64,000 bases of DNA from contig OZ244776.1 in assembly GCA_965219515.1 (NCBI GenBank), forward strand, positions 2,790,001-2,854,000, written 5' to 3'. This document shows, piece by piece, positions 41,835-50,479 of this stretch. Each line of letters starts with the position of its first letter. Position 1 is the first letter of the stretch. The notes below the pieces were generated by a model that was not told where the DNA came from, searched no databases, and saw only the letters and a list, made by a program, of their open reading frames with translations. This DNA is from Ilyomonas sp965219515 (lineage in GTDB: Bacteria > Bacteroidota > Bacteroidia > Chitinophagales > Chitinophagaceae). The position numbers and the translations under genes are program-made.

Positions 41835-41974
41835 TATCAATTGGTTGCGCCTTAACTCATCTATGCGAAGCCTTCCGCTTTGCATCTTTTTATCGTCTCC
41901 GGCGATATTTTAAACAACACTTTATTAATTTCTTATCGCCTAACAATTTTACATTTCCATAAATTCATTTGCCT

Positions 41975-41982
41975 TATTTTTG
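41975..41982 (+). promoter_or_regulatory. Promoter -7 box of tRNA-Leu
   Basis: TATTTTTG, an exact TAnnTTTG match, lies 10 bases upstream of the tRNA 5' end. The -33 region is poor (ATTT near 41953). Confidence 0.55.
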
Positions 41983-41992
41983 CGCCCCGTTT

Positions 41993-42074
41993 GCGGATGT
42001 GGCGAAACTGGCAGACGCACCAGACTTAGGATCTGGCGCCGCAAGGCATGTAGGTTCGATTCCTATCATCCGCA
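41993..42074 (+). tRNA. tRNA-Leu(UAG)
   Basis: 82 bases. The acceptor stem is GCGGATG / CATCCGC with discriminator A. The anticodon stem is CCAGA / TCTGG with loop CTTAGGA, giving anticodon UAG for CUN leucine codons. A long variable arm (GCCGCAAGGC) and T-loop TTCGATTC are present. The 3' CCA is not encoded. It lies 72 bases upstream of the trigger factor gene, separated by a terminator hairpin. Confidence 0.97.
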
Positions 42075-42076
42075 CA

Positions 42077-42102
42077 CCCCTTTCCCCGGAAGGGGTTTTT
42101 TT
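42077..42102 (+). terminator. Terminator after tRNA-Leu
   Basis: CCCCTT pairs with AAGGGG (42077-42082, 42090-42095), followed by seven T. It begins 3 bases after the tRNA. Confidence 0.8.
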
Positions 42103-42146
42103 CATTATCAAAGCTCCCCTTCAGGGGCGGGAGTTACAACTATATT

Positions 42147-43502
42147 ATGGCAACGATTACCAGAGAAAACATAGCGCCGCTAACCGATAAGCTGACCGTC
42201 AATTTAGCCAGAGAAGATTATTATCCGTCATTTGAAAAAAGCCTGAAGACCTACGCCAAAAATGCCAACCTTCCCGGCTTTCGCAAAGGCATGGTACCGG
42301 CCGGACTGGTTAAAAAAATGCACGGCCCGTCGGTGTTTACCGATGAAATTTTACGCACCGTAGAAAAAGAACTGAACAGTTATGTAACGGAAGAAAAACT
42401 TGACATCCTGGGTCAGCCGTTGCCTTTGGCAGACAATCAGCCGATGCCCGATATGAACCAGCCGGGCGATTATGCTTTCGCTTTTGAAGTTGGATTAAAA
42501 CCTGACATCCACGTGAGCCCGCAGGATATTCAGGTTACGCGTTATAAAATAACGGTTACCGATCAGATGATTGACGATGAAATCAATCGCCTGCAAATCC
42601 GCAATGGTAAAATGGTAAATCCGGATGCTGTGGACAACGAGGAAAATGTTTTGAATGTTGAATTGAAAGAAGCCGGTGAAAACGGAGATGAAACAGAAGG
42701 CGGCATTCAAAAAGACACTTCTTTTCTGGTAAAATATTTTACGCCCGAACTGCGCGAACAACTGATGGGCAAAAAAGCCGATGACGTTGTTACCATTCAG
42801 CTCAGCAAAGCGTTTGAAGACAAGGAACGGGAATTTATAATGAACGATCTGGGGCTGGATAAAAACAGCGAAGCCGATGCAGATAAGTATTTTATCATGA
42901 CCATTAAAAAAGTAGGCATGGTAGAAAAATCGGAACTGAATGAAGACTTTTTCAATACCGTTTATCCGGGTCGTGATGTAAAGACGGAACAGGATTTTCG
43001 TGATGTAATAAAGAGCGAGATTGAACAGGCGTATGCGCAGCAAAGCAGCAATCAGATGCACGATCAGATTTATCATTATCTCACCGATCACATCCATGTT
43101 GATTTTCCTGATGCTTTTTTAAAGCGCTGGCTGCAAATGAATAATGAGAAGCAAAAATCGGCCGAAGAAGTAGAAGCCGAATATCCCGATTACACGAAAC
43201 AGCTTACCTGGAGCCTGATTGCTACGAAGCTGATAGAAGACAACAACATTTCTGTATCGCCGGATGATATAAAAGACGCCGCCAAAACGCAGTTGATGAG
43301 CTATATGGGCGGTCAGAACTTCGGCGATACATCCTGGATGGACGATTATGCCGAACGCATGATGAAAGATAAAAAATTTGTTGAGCAAACTTACGCGCAG
43401 GTGCAAACAAGCAAGCTTTTTCAGGCTTTGGAAAGCCAGGTGCAGGCAACCGAAGAACCGATCAGCCTTGAAGATTTTACGGAGAAACTTCACCACCATT
43501 AA
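42147..43502 (+). CDS. tig: Trigger factor (ribosome-associated chaperone, peptidyl-prolyl isomerase family)
   Basis: 451 residues. The N-terminal ribosome-binding domain (1-115) has the signature PGFRKGMVP, the ribosome-contact GFRxG loop. A divergent middle domain (about 150-250) corresponds to the FKBP-type region, with weak conservation as in other Bacteroidota. The C-terminal substrate-cradle domain (about 260-440) is helical and acidic, containing DEIxxAAKTQ-like helices. It binds nascent chains at the ribosome exit tunnel. It follows tRNA-Leu and is followed by a strong terminator. ClpP/ClpX genes that often accompany tig are not here. Confidence 0.94.
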   Translation: MATITRENIAPLTDKLTVNLAREDYYPSFEKSLKTYAKNANLPGFRKGMVPAGLVKKMHGPSVFTDEILRTVEKELNSYVTEEKLDILGQPLPLADNQPMPDMNQPGDYAFAFEVGLKPDIHVSPQDIQVTRYKITVTDQMIDDEINRLQIRNGKMVNPDAVDNEENVLNVELKEAGENGDETEGGIQKDTSFLVKYFTPELREQLMGKKADDVVTIQLSKAFEDKEREFIMNDLGLDKNSEADADKYFIMTIKKVGMVEKSELNEDFFNTVYPGRDVKTEQDFRDVIKSEIEQAYAQQSSNQMHDQIYHYLTDHIHVDFPDAFLKRWLQMNNEKQKSAEEVEAEYPDYTKQLTWSLIATKLIEDNNISVSPDDIKDAAKTQLMSYMGGQNFGDTSWMDDYAERMMKDKKFVEQTYAQVQTSKLFQALESQVQATEEPISLEDFTEKLHHH

Positions 43503-43513
43503 CCTTACCCCAA

Positions 43514-43542
43514 CCCCTCTCCACCCGTGGAGAGGGGTTTTT
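43514..43542 (+). terminator. Terminator after trigger factor
   Basis: CCCCTCTCCA pairs with TGGAGAGGGG around a CCCG loop, followed by TTTTT. The stem resembles the palindrome at 4935-4958. It separates tig from the convergent glycosyltransferase gene. Confidence 0.88.
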
Positions 43543-43616
43543 ACGATGATACATAATAGCTAGTTTTATGACCGGCTTTTTATTTTGTATTCGCTTTGGC
43601 TGAAACCTTGTGTCTT

Positions 43617-44762
43617 TTACTTCACGTTTCTTCCTTTCCACTCATATTCTCCAAACCTGCCAAGCCAGCCCGCCACCACCGTATAAACAATGTGTATCGG
43701 CTGCATCAGGGGAAACCATCGAAGCAATGTTGTTTGGTTGAAAAACGTGGCAACCGGAAACAAAAAATATAATTCGGTTGTTGTTTTAACAACAAAAAGC
43801 AACAGCCAGTATAAAAATAATTGCGGTAAAAAAAAAGAGGCGATGAACATGATAAGCATTGCTACATTAAAAAAATAAACCAGCAGCAATACATAAAAAA
43901 TTCGTTTATCATCGTAGCTGTTTGCTTTGCTTGCCCATCGGATACGCTGATTGATAAAGCTTTTCCAGTTATCAGCCGGTTGTGTTTGCACAATAGAATC
44001 TGGATGAAATAAATACCCTGTTTTAGCTGGAAACTTTTTATTGATTTTGTGCATCAGCAGCATATCATCGCCACTTGCAATTGTATCAATCCCGGCAAAC
44101 CCGTTAACGGCGTAAAACACTTTTTTTTCATACGCTAAATTGGCGCCGTTGCACATGCTGTGAAACCCTGCTGCTACCGAAGCCGCCGTAATGCCCTGCA
44201 AACTCATAAAATCGAGACTTTGAAAAAGGCTGACAAATGATTTTTGCTGAACAAACGAAACCGGCGCGGCAATGAACGCGGAATTGTTTTGGATGATGTA
44301 ATCATTGAAATTATAGAGCCATTGCACCGGCGCAAGGCAATCGGCATCTGTGGTGATGATCCAGTCGCCGCCGGCTTTGCCGATGGCAAGCTCAATGGCT
44401 TTTTTTTTGTACGAATTGATTTGATCGTTACCCAGCAAATCAGACAAAGACAGCAGGCGAAGATTCTTGTGTTTGGTTTGTAAGCTTATAACAATTTCAG
44501 CCGTTTTATCTGTAGAAAAATCATCAGTTACCAGCACTTCAAAACAATGCGTTGGATAATTGTTTTGAAAAATGGATTGCAGGCAGGCTTCAATATTGTC
44601 TTCTTCATTGCGTGCCGGAATGATGATAGAAAAATAAGTAAAGAGATTTGTTTGTTTAGCCGGCTTAAAAAGCGGAAGAGCAACAAACCATGTTCTGTAT
44701 TGTAAAATGAGAAAGCAATAGCTGACGCAAAGGGCAAACGCAGGTATCAGAAACCACCACAT
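43617..44762 (-). CDS. Membrane-anchored family 2 glycosyltransferase
   Basis: 381 residues. An N-terminal TM helix (about 4-22), a GT-A fold domain beginning FSIIIPARNEEDNIEACLQS, with TDDFSTD and the DxD-like TTDADC, a second substrate-binding region with ASGDDMLLMHKI, and the acceptor-binding QRIRWASKA (a Q/RxxRW variant) are visible. C-terminal TM helices follow (about 300-345). The pattern fits processive or lipid-linked sugar transferases of the inner membrane. It starts 14 bases after the alpha/beta hydrolase gene, so both are probably one transcript. Confidence 0.9.
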   Translation of the reverse strand: MWWFLIPAFALCVSYCFLILQYRTWFVALPLFKPAKQTNLFTYFSIIIPARNEEDNIEACLQSIFQNNYPTHCFEVLVTDDFSTDKTAEIVISLQTKHKNLRLLSLSDLLGNDQINSYKKKAIELAIGKAGGDWIITTDADCLAPVQWLYNFNDYIIQNNSAFIAAPVSFVQQKSFVSLFQSLDFMSLQGITAASVAAGFHSMCNGANLAYEKKVFYAVNGFAGIDTIASGDDMLLMHKINKKFPAKTGYLFHPDSIVQTQPADNWKSFINQRIRWASKANSYDDKRIFYVLLLVYFFNVAMLIMFIASFFLPQLFLYWLLLFVVKTTTELYFLFPVATFFNQTTLLRWFPLMQPIHIVYTVVAGWLGRFGEYEWKGRNVK

Positions 44763-44776
44763 GCTGCAAAGAAAAC

Positions 44777-45589
44777 TTATTTCTCCTCATTCAGAAGCGA
44801 AGCGATAAACGACGCCTGCGGCGCGTATAAAAAAGCATGACCGGTGTCTAAAATATGAATGCGCGCCTGCTTTTCAAGACCTTTTATAAATTCAATGCCA
44901 TGATCGGCAACAATAATTCTGTCGTGCCTGGCAAACACCATTTCAACCGGTGTATGAAATTTGGTTAATGTTTGTTTTAACAGTACCAGATTTGGATGAA
45001 AATGACTGGTTCCGATCCAGCGGTAATACAACTGCATCCGCAACGCTTCATCGTTAATGTAGTGTTGCGCAAGATTCAGATAAGTATCGCTGATAATGCC
45101 GCGCTTTTTCAACTGTTTCGCGAGCGTAACAATCAGCTTTGGGTTTTTGGCAAAATTGTAAAACAAATTTCTGCCTACGCGCGTGTGCGTGGCAAAGCGG
45201 TACCAGGGATTTCTGTGCAATCCGTCAGGCGCCAGCAAAACAATTTTTTTTACCATTTGCGGGGCATGTTGCAATAAGCCCAGTGCTATTCTGCCGCCCA
45301 TGCTGTAGCCAAGCAAATAAAACTGCGAAGCGGCAGCCGGCAATATTTTTCTGATGATGGCAAGCAGCTCAGGCGCAGAAAATGCATCGGCTTTGTTCCA
45401 TTGCGTATTGCCGTGATAAGGCAAATCAAAGGCAACGAGCGTGAACCGCTTGTCTAAATAGGGCGTGATAATTTCCCAGCGGTAAGCCGCCTGACCATAA
45501 CCATGAAAACAAAAGATATAATCCTGCCCCGAACCGAAGCATTCATAGCTAATGATACTGTTTTTATGCTGCAACTGTTTTTCAACCAT
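44777..45589 (-). CDS. Alpha/beta-fold hydrolase
   Basis: 270 residues without a signal peptide. Oxyanion element FCFHGYG, nucleophile Ser96 in GYSMGG, Asp223 in ARHDRII and His251 in DTGHAFLY form a normal catalytic triad. The substrate is unknown. The promoter-like TAACTTTG is only 10 bases upstream of the ATG, so the mRNA leader would be very short. First gene of a two-gene unit with the glycosyltransferase. Confidence 0.9.
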   Translation of the reverse strand: MVEKQLQHKNSIISYECFGSGQDYIFCFHGYGQAAYRWEIITPYLDKRFTLVAFDLPYHGNTQWNKADAFSAPELLAIIRKILPAAASQFYLLGYSMGGRIALGLLQHAPQMVKKIVLLAPDGLHRNPWYRFATHTRVGRNLFYNFAKNPKLIVTLAKQLKKRGIISDTYLNLAQHYINDEALRMQLYYRWIGTSHFHPNLVLLKQTLTKFHTPVEMVFARHDRIIVADHGIEFIKGLEKQARIHILDTGHAFLYAPQASFIASLLNEEK

Positions 45590-45599
45590 TTCCGGAGCG

Positions 45600-45607
45600 C
45601 AAAGTTA
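45600..45607 (-). promoter_or_regulatory. Promoter -7 box of the hydrolase/glycosyltransferase unit
   Basis: TAACTTTG on the minus strand is an exact TAnnTTTG match 10 bases before the start codon. The -33 box is not clear. Confidence 0.5.
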
Positions 45608-45688
45608 ATACGCCGGCGGTGCATTTGGAATAGAAACAGAAAACCAATTTTTTTAGACCTGATTATGTAAAGTGCATGTATGTTATGC

Positions 45689-47530
45689 TCACTCTTTTAC
45701 AAACTTCAGCGTTTCCGTTTTTTCTTTCGTGGTAATGTTTACATAGTACGTACCCGGCTGCAGATTGTTTAATGAAGAGCGGTACTGCGTGCTGCCTGTG
45801 CTTACGCCCTTTGCTTTTACGTTGCCGCTGCCATCGCTGATGCTGATGTTAGCCGTTTCGCTGGTTTTTAGTCCCTGCACCGTTACATAATTTTTGGCAG
45901 GGTTGGGAAATACGCTTGCCGTGTTAGCCGTGTTGTCTGCGCTTACCGTTTCGCTGTAGCGGATGGTTCCATCGGTGCTGACGGCTTTAATGCGGTAAAA
46001 GTTTATACCTTCCAGCAAATGGCTGTTAGTAATGCTGTAATTTTTCTGGTTGGCAGCACCGCTTACTTTGGCTACGGGCATAAAACCTTTTGAGGCACTA
46101 TTGCTTTGCTCTACGCTGTAGTAAGCAATCTTATCGTCTGCTGGCAAGCCTTTCCACGAGATGCCATGATTAAGCAAAAAACGTTTGATGCGTAGGGCAA
46201 GGGGTACCCTTTGCGGATATCCATAATAGCGGGCAAAGGCGCGATGCAACCGGAACACTTCGTTTGAAGAAGTATAACCAAACTGAACAATCTTACCATC
46301 CGGTTGCAGGTCGGCACTGTACGTGCGGTCTTTGGCATCAATATTAGTAATCTGTATTCCACCGTTGCCAAATTCCGGATCGGGAGAGCCATCGGAATTG
46401 TATCCTGCAATGGCAAAGTCGCCAATACCTGTAAATTCATTATAACTTTTACCCGTTGCTACTATCTTATCTTTCTTTTCGCCTGTAATAAATACTTTGT
46501 CGCAGATTCCCTGGTCGTTGAAAATAGTAGGTACGATACCTGCTGTTCCAAAACTGTTGTCTAAACTGCCGTCTGTGTTATAACGCGCAACGGTAAATGT
46601 TCTGTTGGTCAGGTTGTTGCTGTTACCGGCTACCACTATCTTACCATCATCCTGCAAAGCCACATCGTTTATAATGCTGCCACTGCCAATTTTAGTATCT
46701 ACCATTCCGTTTATGCCAAAGCTTTTGTCGTAGCTGCCATCCGCGTTATAACGCTCAAGATGAAAATGAGCATCGGAGGAATTGATATTCCCATAGCCAC
46801 TGTAGCCTGCAGATACAATTTTACCATCCTTCTGCAGCGCAACCGCAAAGGCGGTACCTTTGGCAGTGCTCACCGTAATGCCGTTCTCACCGTAGCTTTT
46901 ATCTATGCTGCCATCGGGCAGGTAGCGGGCGGTGCTTATTCTGTTCATAGACTGCCCGGTACCAATGGTTACACCGCCTGCCGTTACTATTTTACCATCG
47001 GGCTGAAGCAGGATACTGGTAGCTCCGTGAGACTCGTACTCTGAATAATCGGCAAACGCATCATCTACTACCGTACCGTTGGTGCCGAAAGTGGAATCCA
47101 CCGTGCCATCGGGTTTGAAGCGGGCAAAGGCAACATAGCCATAAAGGTTGATGGCTAAGCGGCTGCCGCCTGCCAGTATCCTGCCATCGGGCAGCAGGGT
47201 AATGGAAGTAATACCGGCAATATCCTCCGGTGTCTTCATGTCGGGAAAAAGAACATAGGCGCTGCCGTTCTCGCCAAAAGAAAGATCAGGCGAACCATCG
47301 GGCAGCAGAGCGTCTATCTTAAAGGTTTGATCAAAACCTTTGTAGGATCCTGACGTACCAATCAATATCCTGCCATCTTTGGTACATCTTACTACCGCGT
47401 CTTCAATATTTTTTACAGAGAGGTCAACAAGAGTGCCTTTGTTGCCAAACGAAGGGTCAAGTGTGCCGGGCTGCTGGGCAAAGGAAGTGGTGGTTGCAAA
47501 CAGGAGGATGGCGTAAAAGAAAGGTTTCAT
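45689..47530 (-). CDS. Delta-60 repeat protein with T9SS type A sorting domain
   Basis: 613 residues from the ATG at 47530 (MKPFFYAILLFATTTSFAQ, signal peptide); an ATG at 47557 adds 9 residues. Seven delta-60-type repeats of about 55 residues, each with a LLPDGRILAGG-like strand and a closing DPSFGNKG, DLSFGENG, DSTFGTNG, DKSYGENG, DKSFGING, DNSFGTAG or DPEFGNGG. They likely form a beta-propeller. A Fn3-like domain (about 455-535) and a C-terminal T9SS domain (SVFPNPAKNYVTVQG to TLKFVKE) follow. Predicted surface or secreted protein; ligand unknown. Confidence 0.9.
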   Translation of the reverse strand: MKPFFYAILLFATTTSFAQQPGTLDPSFGNKGTLVDLSVKNIEDAVVRCTKDGRILIGTSGSYKGFDQTFKIDALLPDGSPDLSFGENGSAYVLFPDMKTPEDIAGITSITLLPDGRILAGGSRLAINLYGYVAFARFKPDGTVDSTFGTNGTVVDDAFADYSEYESHGATSILLQPDGKIVTAGGVTIGTGQSMNRISTARYLPDGSIDKSYGENGITVSTAKGTAFAVALQKDGKIVSAGYSGYGNINSSDAHFHLERYNADGSYDKSFGINGMVDTKIGSGSIINDVALQDDGKIVVAGNSNNLTNRTFTVARYNTDGSLDNSFGTAGIVPTIFNDQGICDKVFITGEKKDKIVATGKSYNEFTGIGDFAIAGYNSDGSPDPEFGNGGIQITNIDAKDRTYSADLQPDGKIVQFGYTSSNEVFRLHRAFARYYGYPQRVPLALRIKRFLLNHGISWKGLPADDKIAYYSVEQSNSASKGFMPVAKVSGAANQKNYSITNSHLLEGINFYRIKAVSTDGTIRYSETVSADNTANTASVFPNPAKNYVTVQGLKTSETANISISDGSGNVKAKGVSTGSTQYRSSLNNLQPGTYYVNITTKEKTETLKFVKE

Positions 47531-47554
47531 ATTGACTGGTATTTTGGTTGCAAT

Positions 47555-47562
47555 CAAAACTA
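47555..47562 (-). promoter_or_regulatory. Putative -7 box of the delta-60 repeat gene
   Basis: TAGTTTTG on the minus strand is an exact TAnnTTTG match 24 bases upstream of the ATG; a TTTG lies about 14 bases further upstream, closer than usual. Confidence 0.4.
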
Positions 47563-47645
47563 AACGTTTTTTATATCAAATTCAGTTTAATTAATGTCTC
47601 TAAAACCAAACATGATTTCGGTTTTACATAACCGATATTTAATCT

Positions 47646-49499
47646 TTATGGTATCGTTATCTTGTTGTTCACCCGGTTCACATCGGCCATGCGCTGGCTC
47701 GGATCAATTTCTACTTCTTTAATGTCTTTTACGGCGCCGCTTATCTGTAACATATATTCCGGCTGTGTCCATTTCCATTCGTCGTGCACAACAAATGAAA
47801 TATTATCTTCTGCTTTTTTTACGCCGTATATCAGGTTCATCGGTATGTAATGCATTTCTTTGCTTCCGTCTTTATACGTTACCAAAACGTCTACCGGCAT
47901 TGGCATGTAGCCAATCCGTTTTACAGATAAAATGGTTTTGCCATCAACGGTATTAATATCGCCCAGCGCATAATCAATTGTTTTTGTGGTATAAATCCAA
48001 TACTGTTTGTACCACTGCAATTCCATGCCGCTTACTTTTTCTGCCACGCGGATAAAGTCGTTCGGGTTGGGATGCTTAAACCGCCATTCGTTGTAATATT
48101 TCAATAGTATTTTATCAAGCGTTTGCTGTCCGGTAATGTAGCCAAGCTGCGCCATAAAAATCGCGCCTTTGGAATAAGAAGCAACCGAATAAGCGAAGTT
48201 GGTATTGTAGTGGTCGGCGTGCGTGCTCATCGGCTCTTCCAGTCCGCTTTTTACAAGCCGGAAATAACCGGCATAATCATCGGCAAACGCAAAACCTGCA
48301 TCGTTGTGCAGGTAATTGGTTATCCGGTCTTCGGCATACGTGGTAAATCCTTCGTCCATCCAGGGGTACAGGCTTTCATTGGTTCCCATCATGCCCTGAT
48401 ACCAGCTATGCATCCATTCGTGCGTTGCCGTGCGCACGCTTGCATTTTTTATCAGCGTCGCCATCGGGTATTCCATGCCGCCATCGCCACCCTGAATAAA
48501 GGAATAGTTTTTATACGGATACGCGCCGAATGTTTTGGCAATGTACGGATACGCCATCTGCATGGTGTCGGCGAGCTTTTGCCATCTGGTTTCCAGGGAA
48601 TCTACTTTTTTATAAACGATATACAATAAGGGTCCGCCGTAAGCCTGGCGCCTGATCACGTTATAAGCCGTGTCTGCCGCCCATACAAAATCATGCACAT
48701 TCTGCGCTTTAAACTTCCATGTTAGTGTATTGCTGACGACTGACGACTGACGGCTGACGGCTTCATAACCGTGTTTCACTTCATCCGGATTTTGTATCGT
48801 GCCGCTGCCGGCTAATACATAATTTTTGTCAATGGTAATGTTTACATCATAGTCGCCCCACACGCCATAAAATTCTCGGGCAATGTAAGGGTTGGCGTTC
48901 CAGCCCTGATAATCGTATTCCACCATTTTTGGGTACCACTGGCTCATGCTGTAGCGGATGCCTTCCGCATTGTCTCTGCCGCTGCGCCTGATTTGCAAAG
49001 GAACCTGCGCGTTGAAAGCTACGTCCATATTGGTTTTGGCGTGTGGAAGTATGGGAGAAGAAAGTGTTACTTCCAATATGGTTTCGTGGTAAATGAGCGT
49101 TTGATTTTCGCCGTTTACTTTTATAGATTTCACGCTGTCGAACCCGATTTCTTCGGGCGTTAATTTACTGATGCGATCTCTTACCCGGCTGTCCCAGTCG
49201 CGCACTTCATTGCCCTTTCTATCTGTTCCCAAAACCGTTTTGCCCAGCTCAATGCTGCGCTGATCCATCATGCTGCTGGGCTGAAATGCATTCCAGTACA
49301 AATGAAAAAAGATACGGCTCAGCGTATCGGGCGAATTATTCCAGTATTCAATTTTTTCCGTACCGGTAAAACGGTTTGTCTGCGCATTCATCTGCACGTT
49401 TATCCGATAGCTGATGCGCTGTTGCCAGCGGTCGGGCTGCGCAAATAAAGCGATAGAAAATAGCAAAACGGCTACGGCTAAAAACATCATTTTTTTCAT
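47646..49499 (-). CDS. Secreted M1-family zinc metallopeptidase
   Basis: 617 residues with a signal peptide (MKKMMFLAVAVLLFSIALFAQ). The zinc site is HEWMH (His360, Glu361, His364) and Glu383 in MDEGF, exactly the HExxH-18-E spacing of M1 peptidases. The exopeptidase motif is represented by GGDGGMEYPM. It probably cleaves peptides in the periplasm or at the surface. Around residues 247-256 the sequence VSRQSSVVSN is encoded by a 4 x 7-bp repeat array (48733-48760) shared with intergenic sites elsewhere in the window, so part of the N-terminal beta domain derives from repeat DNA. The frame stays intact. Confidence 0.94.
   Translation of the reverse strand: MKKMMFLAVAVLLFSIALFAQPDRWQQRISYRINVQMNAQTNRFTGTEKIEYWNNSPDTLSRIFFHLYWNAFQPSSMMDQRSIELGKTVLGTDRKGNEVRDWDSRVRDRISKLTPEEIGFDSVKSIKVNGENQTLIYHETILEVTLSSPILPHAKTNMDVAFNAQVPLQIRRSGRDNAEGIRYSMSQWYPKMVEYDYQGWNANPYIAREFYGVWGDYDVNITIDKNYVLAGSGTIQNPDEVKHGYEAVSRQSSVVSNTLTWKFKAQNVHDFVWAADTAYNVIRRQAYGGPLLYIVYKKVDSLETRWQKLADTMQMAYPYIAKTFGAYPYKNYSFIQGGDGGMEYPMATLIKNASVRTATHEWMHSWYQGMMGTNESLYPWMDEGFTTYAEDRITNYLHNDAGFAFADDYAGYFRLVKSGLEEPMSTHADHYNTNFAYSVASYSKGAIFMAQLGYITGQQTLDKILLKYYNEWRFKHPNPNDFIRVAEKVSGMELQWYKQYWIYTTKTIDYALGDINTVDGKTILSVKRIGYMPMPVDVLVTYKDGSKEMHYIPMNLIYGVKKAEDNISFVVHDEWKWTQPEYMLQISGAVKDIKEVEIDPSQRMADVNRVNNKITIP
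48733..48760 (-). repeat. Heptamer array 5, inside the M1 peptidase gene
   Basis: Four tandem units CTGACGA, CTGACGA, CTGACGG, CTGACGG. On the minus strand they are NNGTCAG-phase units like arrays 1-4. This is the only array within a coding region and the most regular one. Confidence 0.8.
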
Positions 49500-49523
49500 G
49501 CGATAAAAGTAAGGGATGACAAT

Positions 49524-49552
49524 AAAAAAAGCCCCGGTGAAACGGGGCTTTT
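49524..49552 (-). terminator. Terminator of the PepSY-like gene
   Basis: AAAGCCCCG pairs with CGGGGCTTT around a 6-base loop; on the minus strand it is followed by a run of seven T. It lies between the PepSY-like gene and the M1 peptidase gene. Confidence 0.85.
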
Positions 49553-49569
49553 ACCTGATAACAGATTTT

Positions 49570-50028
49570 TTATAACGTTAATGATTCTTTTTCCAACTGA
49601 CCTTTCGTATTGAAGTACAGATATTTCTTCTGCAGTCCGTCCACTTTATCTACATATACACGGTATTGCGTGCTTTTGTCATCTTTAGTGATCAGCGTAA
49701 CCACATCACCCATTTTCCATTCATCGGGAGATGAATATTTGCTTTTTTTAAAGCCATCCATGACGGCGGCAGGAACCTCAGTCGGACTTAGCGCTTTTTC
49801 CGATTTCTGCCAGTCGCCGTTCGTTTTAAAATCTACCGTCATATCGGTGCCATCATCTTTAAACTGCGCTTCAAAATAAGTAAGCCTGTCTTTCCATTCC
49901 ACATCTTTTGCGCCTGGATATTTGGCTTTAAAAGCGTTGGTAACGTCTGACGGCACTTTTCTTATTTGCGCCTGTAACGCACCTGCCGTTAGTATGCAAA
50001 GCGTAAGAGCCAATACTATCTTTTTCAT
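49570..50028 (-). CDS. PepSY-like periplasmic protein (PF11396 type)
   Basis: 152 residues with a signal peptide (MKKIVLALTLCILTAGALQAQ). Two PepSY-like repeats: VTNAFKAKYPGAKDVEWKD and then VPAAVMDGFKKSKYSSPDEW, each followed by beta strands (TYFEAQFKDDG; TQYRVYVDKVDG). This is the small putative beta-lactamase-inhibitor-like family frequent in Bacteroidota. Function is not known. Single gene with its own terminator. Confidence 0.87.
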   Translation of the reverse strand: MKKIVLALTLCILTAGALQAQIRKVPSDVTNAFKAKYPGAKDVEWKDRLTYFEAQFKDDGTDMTVDFKTNGDWQKSEKALSPTEVPAAVMDGFKKSKYSSPDEWKMGDVVTLITKDDKSTQYRVYVDKVDGLQKKYLYFNTKGQLEKESLTL

Positions 50029-50479
50029 ATTGTTATTTGTTTAGAATATTGTACCAATAAATTTTTGTGCCAAGCTTTGTTACGCTATTTGTTTTAAATA
50101 TAATTTTTTAATGTGTGATGAGTAAAATGCAAAATGAAAAAATAAAAATGCAAAATCGGAATTATTCTTTTTCAGATGTAAAAAATTCACCCTTTGCTTT
50201 TTGGATTTCTATTTTCTACCTTTTTACTTCCCGCCATTGTTTGTTTGTAAGCATCAGCTTTATTTATGGCAATTAAAAAGATGGTATGCGAAAGAATTAT
50301 TCTTCATTCGTAATTAAATATTATCCTGTAAAATCTTAAGTGCCAAACAAGATGTGTAAACCGGTTTCAGTAAAAGAAAAAATCATTTTTTTTATTAACA
50401 AAAGTGTATAAACCAACACTGCCTGCAATTGGGGAATTGTTCTAAATTTGAAATGAAACATTAATAAAATATTTACAAT
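50029..50479. other. Intergenic region between PepSY-like and phoH genes
   Basis: 450 bases, AT-rich, no gene seen. It contains two direct copies of AAATGCAAAAT (near 50125-50160), a low-complexity repeat, and a promoter -7 box at 50443-50450. Confidence 0.5.
50443..50450 (+). promoter_or_regulatory. Promoter -7 box of phoH
   Basis: TAAATTTG, an exact TAnnTTTG match, lies 29 bases upstream of the TTG start of phoH. No good -33 box is seen. Confidence 0.5.

Noticed and set aside
41851..41915. Possible fourth copy of the palindromic element (GCGAAGCCTTCCGCTTTGC)
   Set aside because: Only one short hairpin is similar; the central TATGTTC/GAACATA part and the right arm are absent, so it is not counted as a copy.
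42495..43097. 200-codon minus-strand frame within trigger factor
   Set aside because: Antisense shadow of tig; Ile/Phe/His-rich sequence without any motif.
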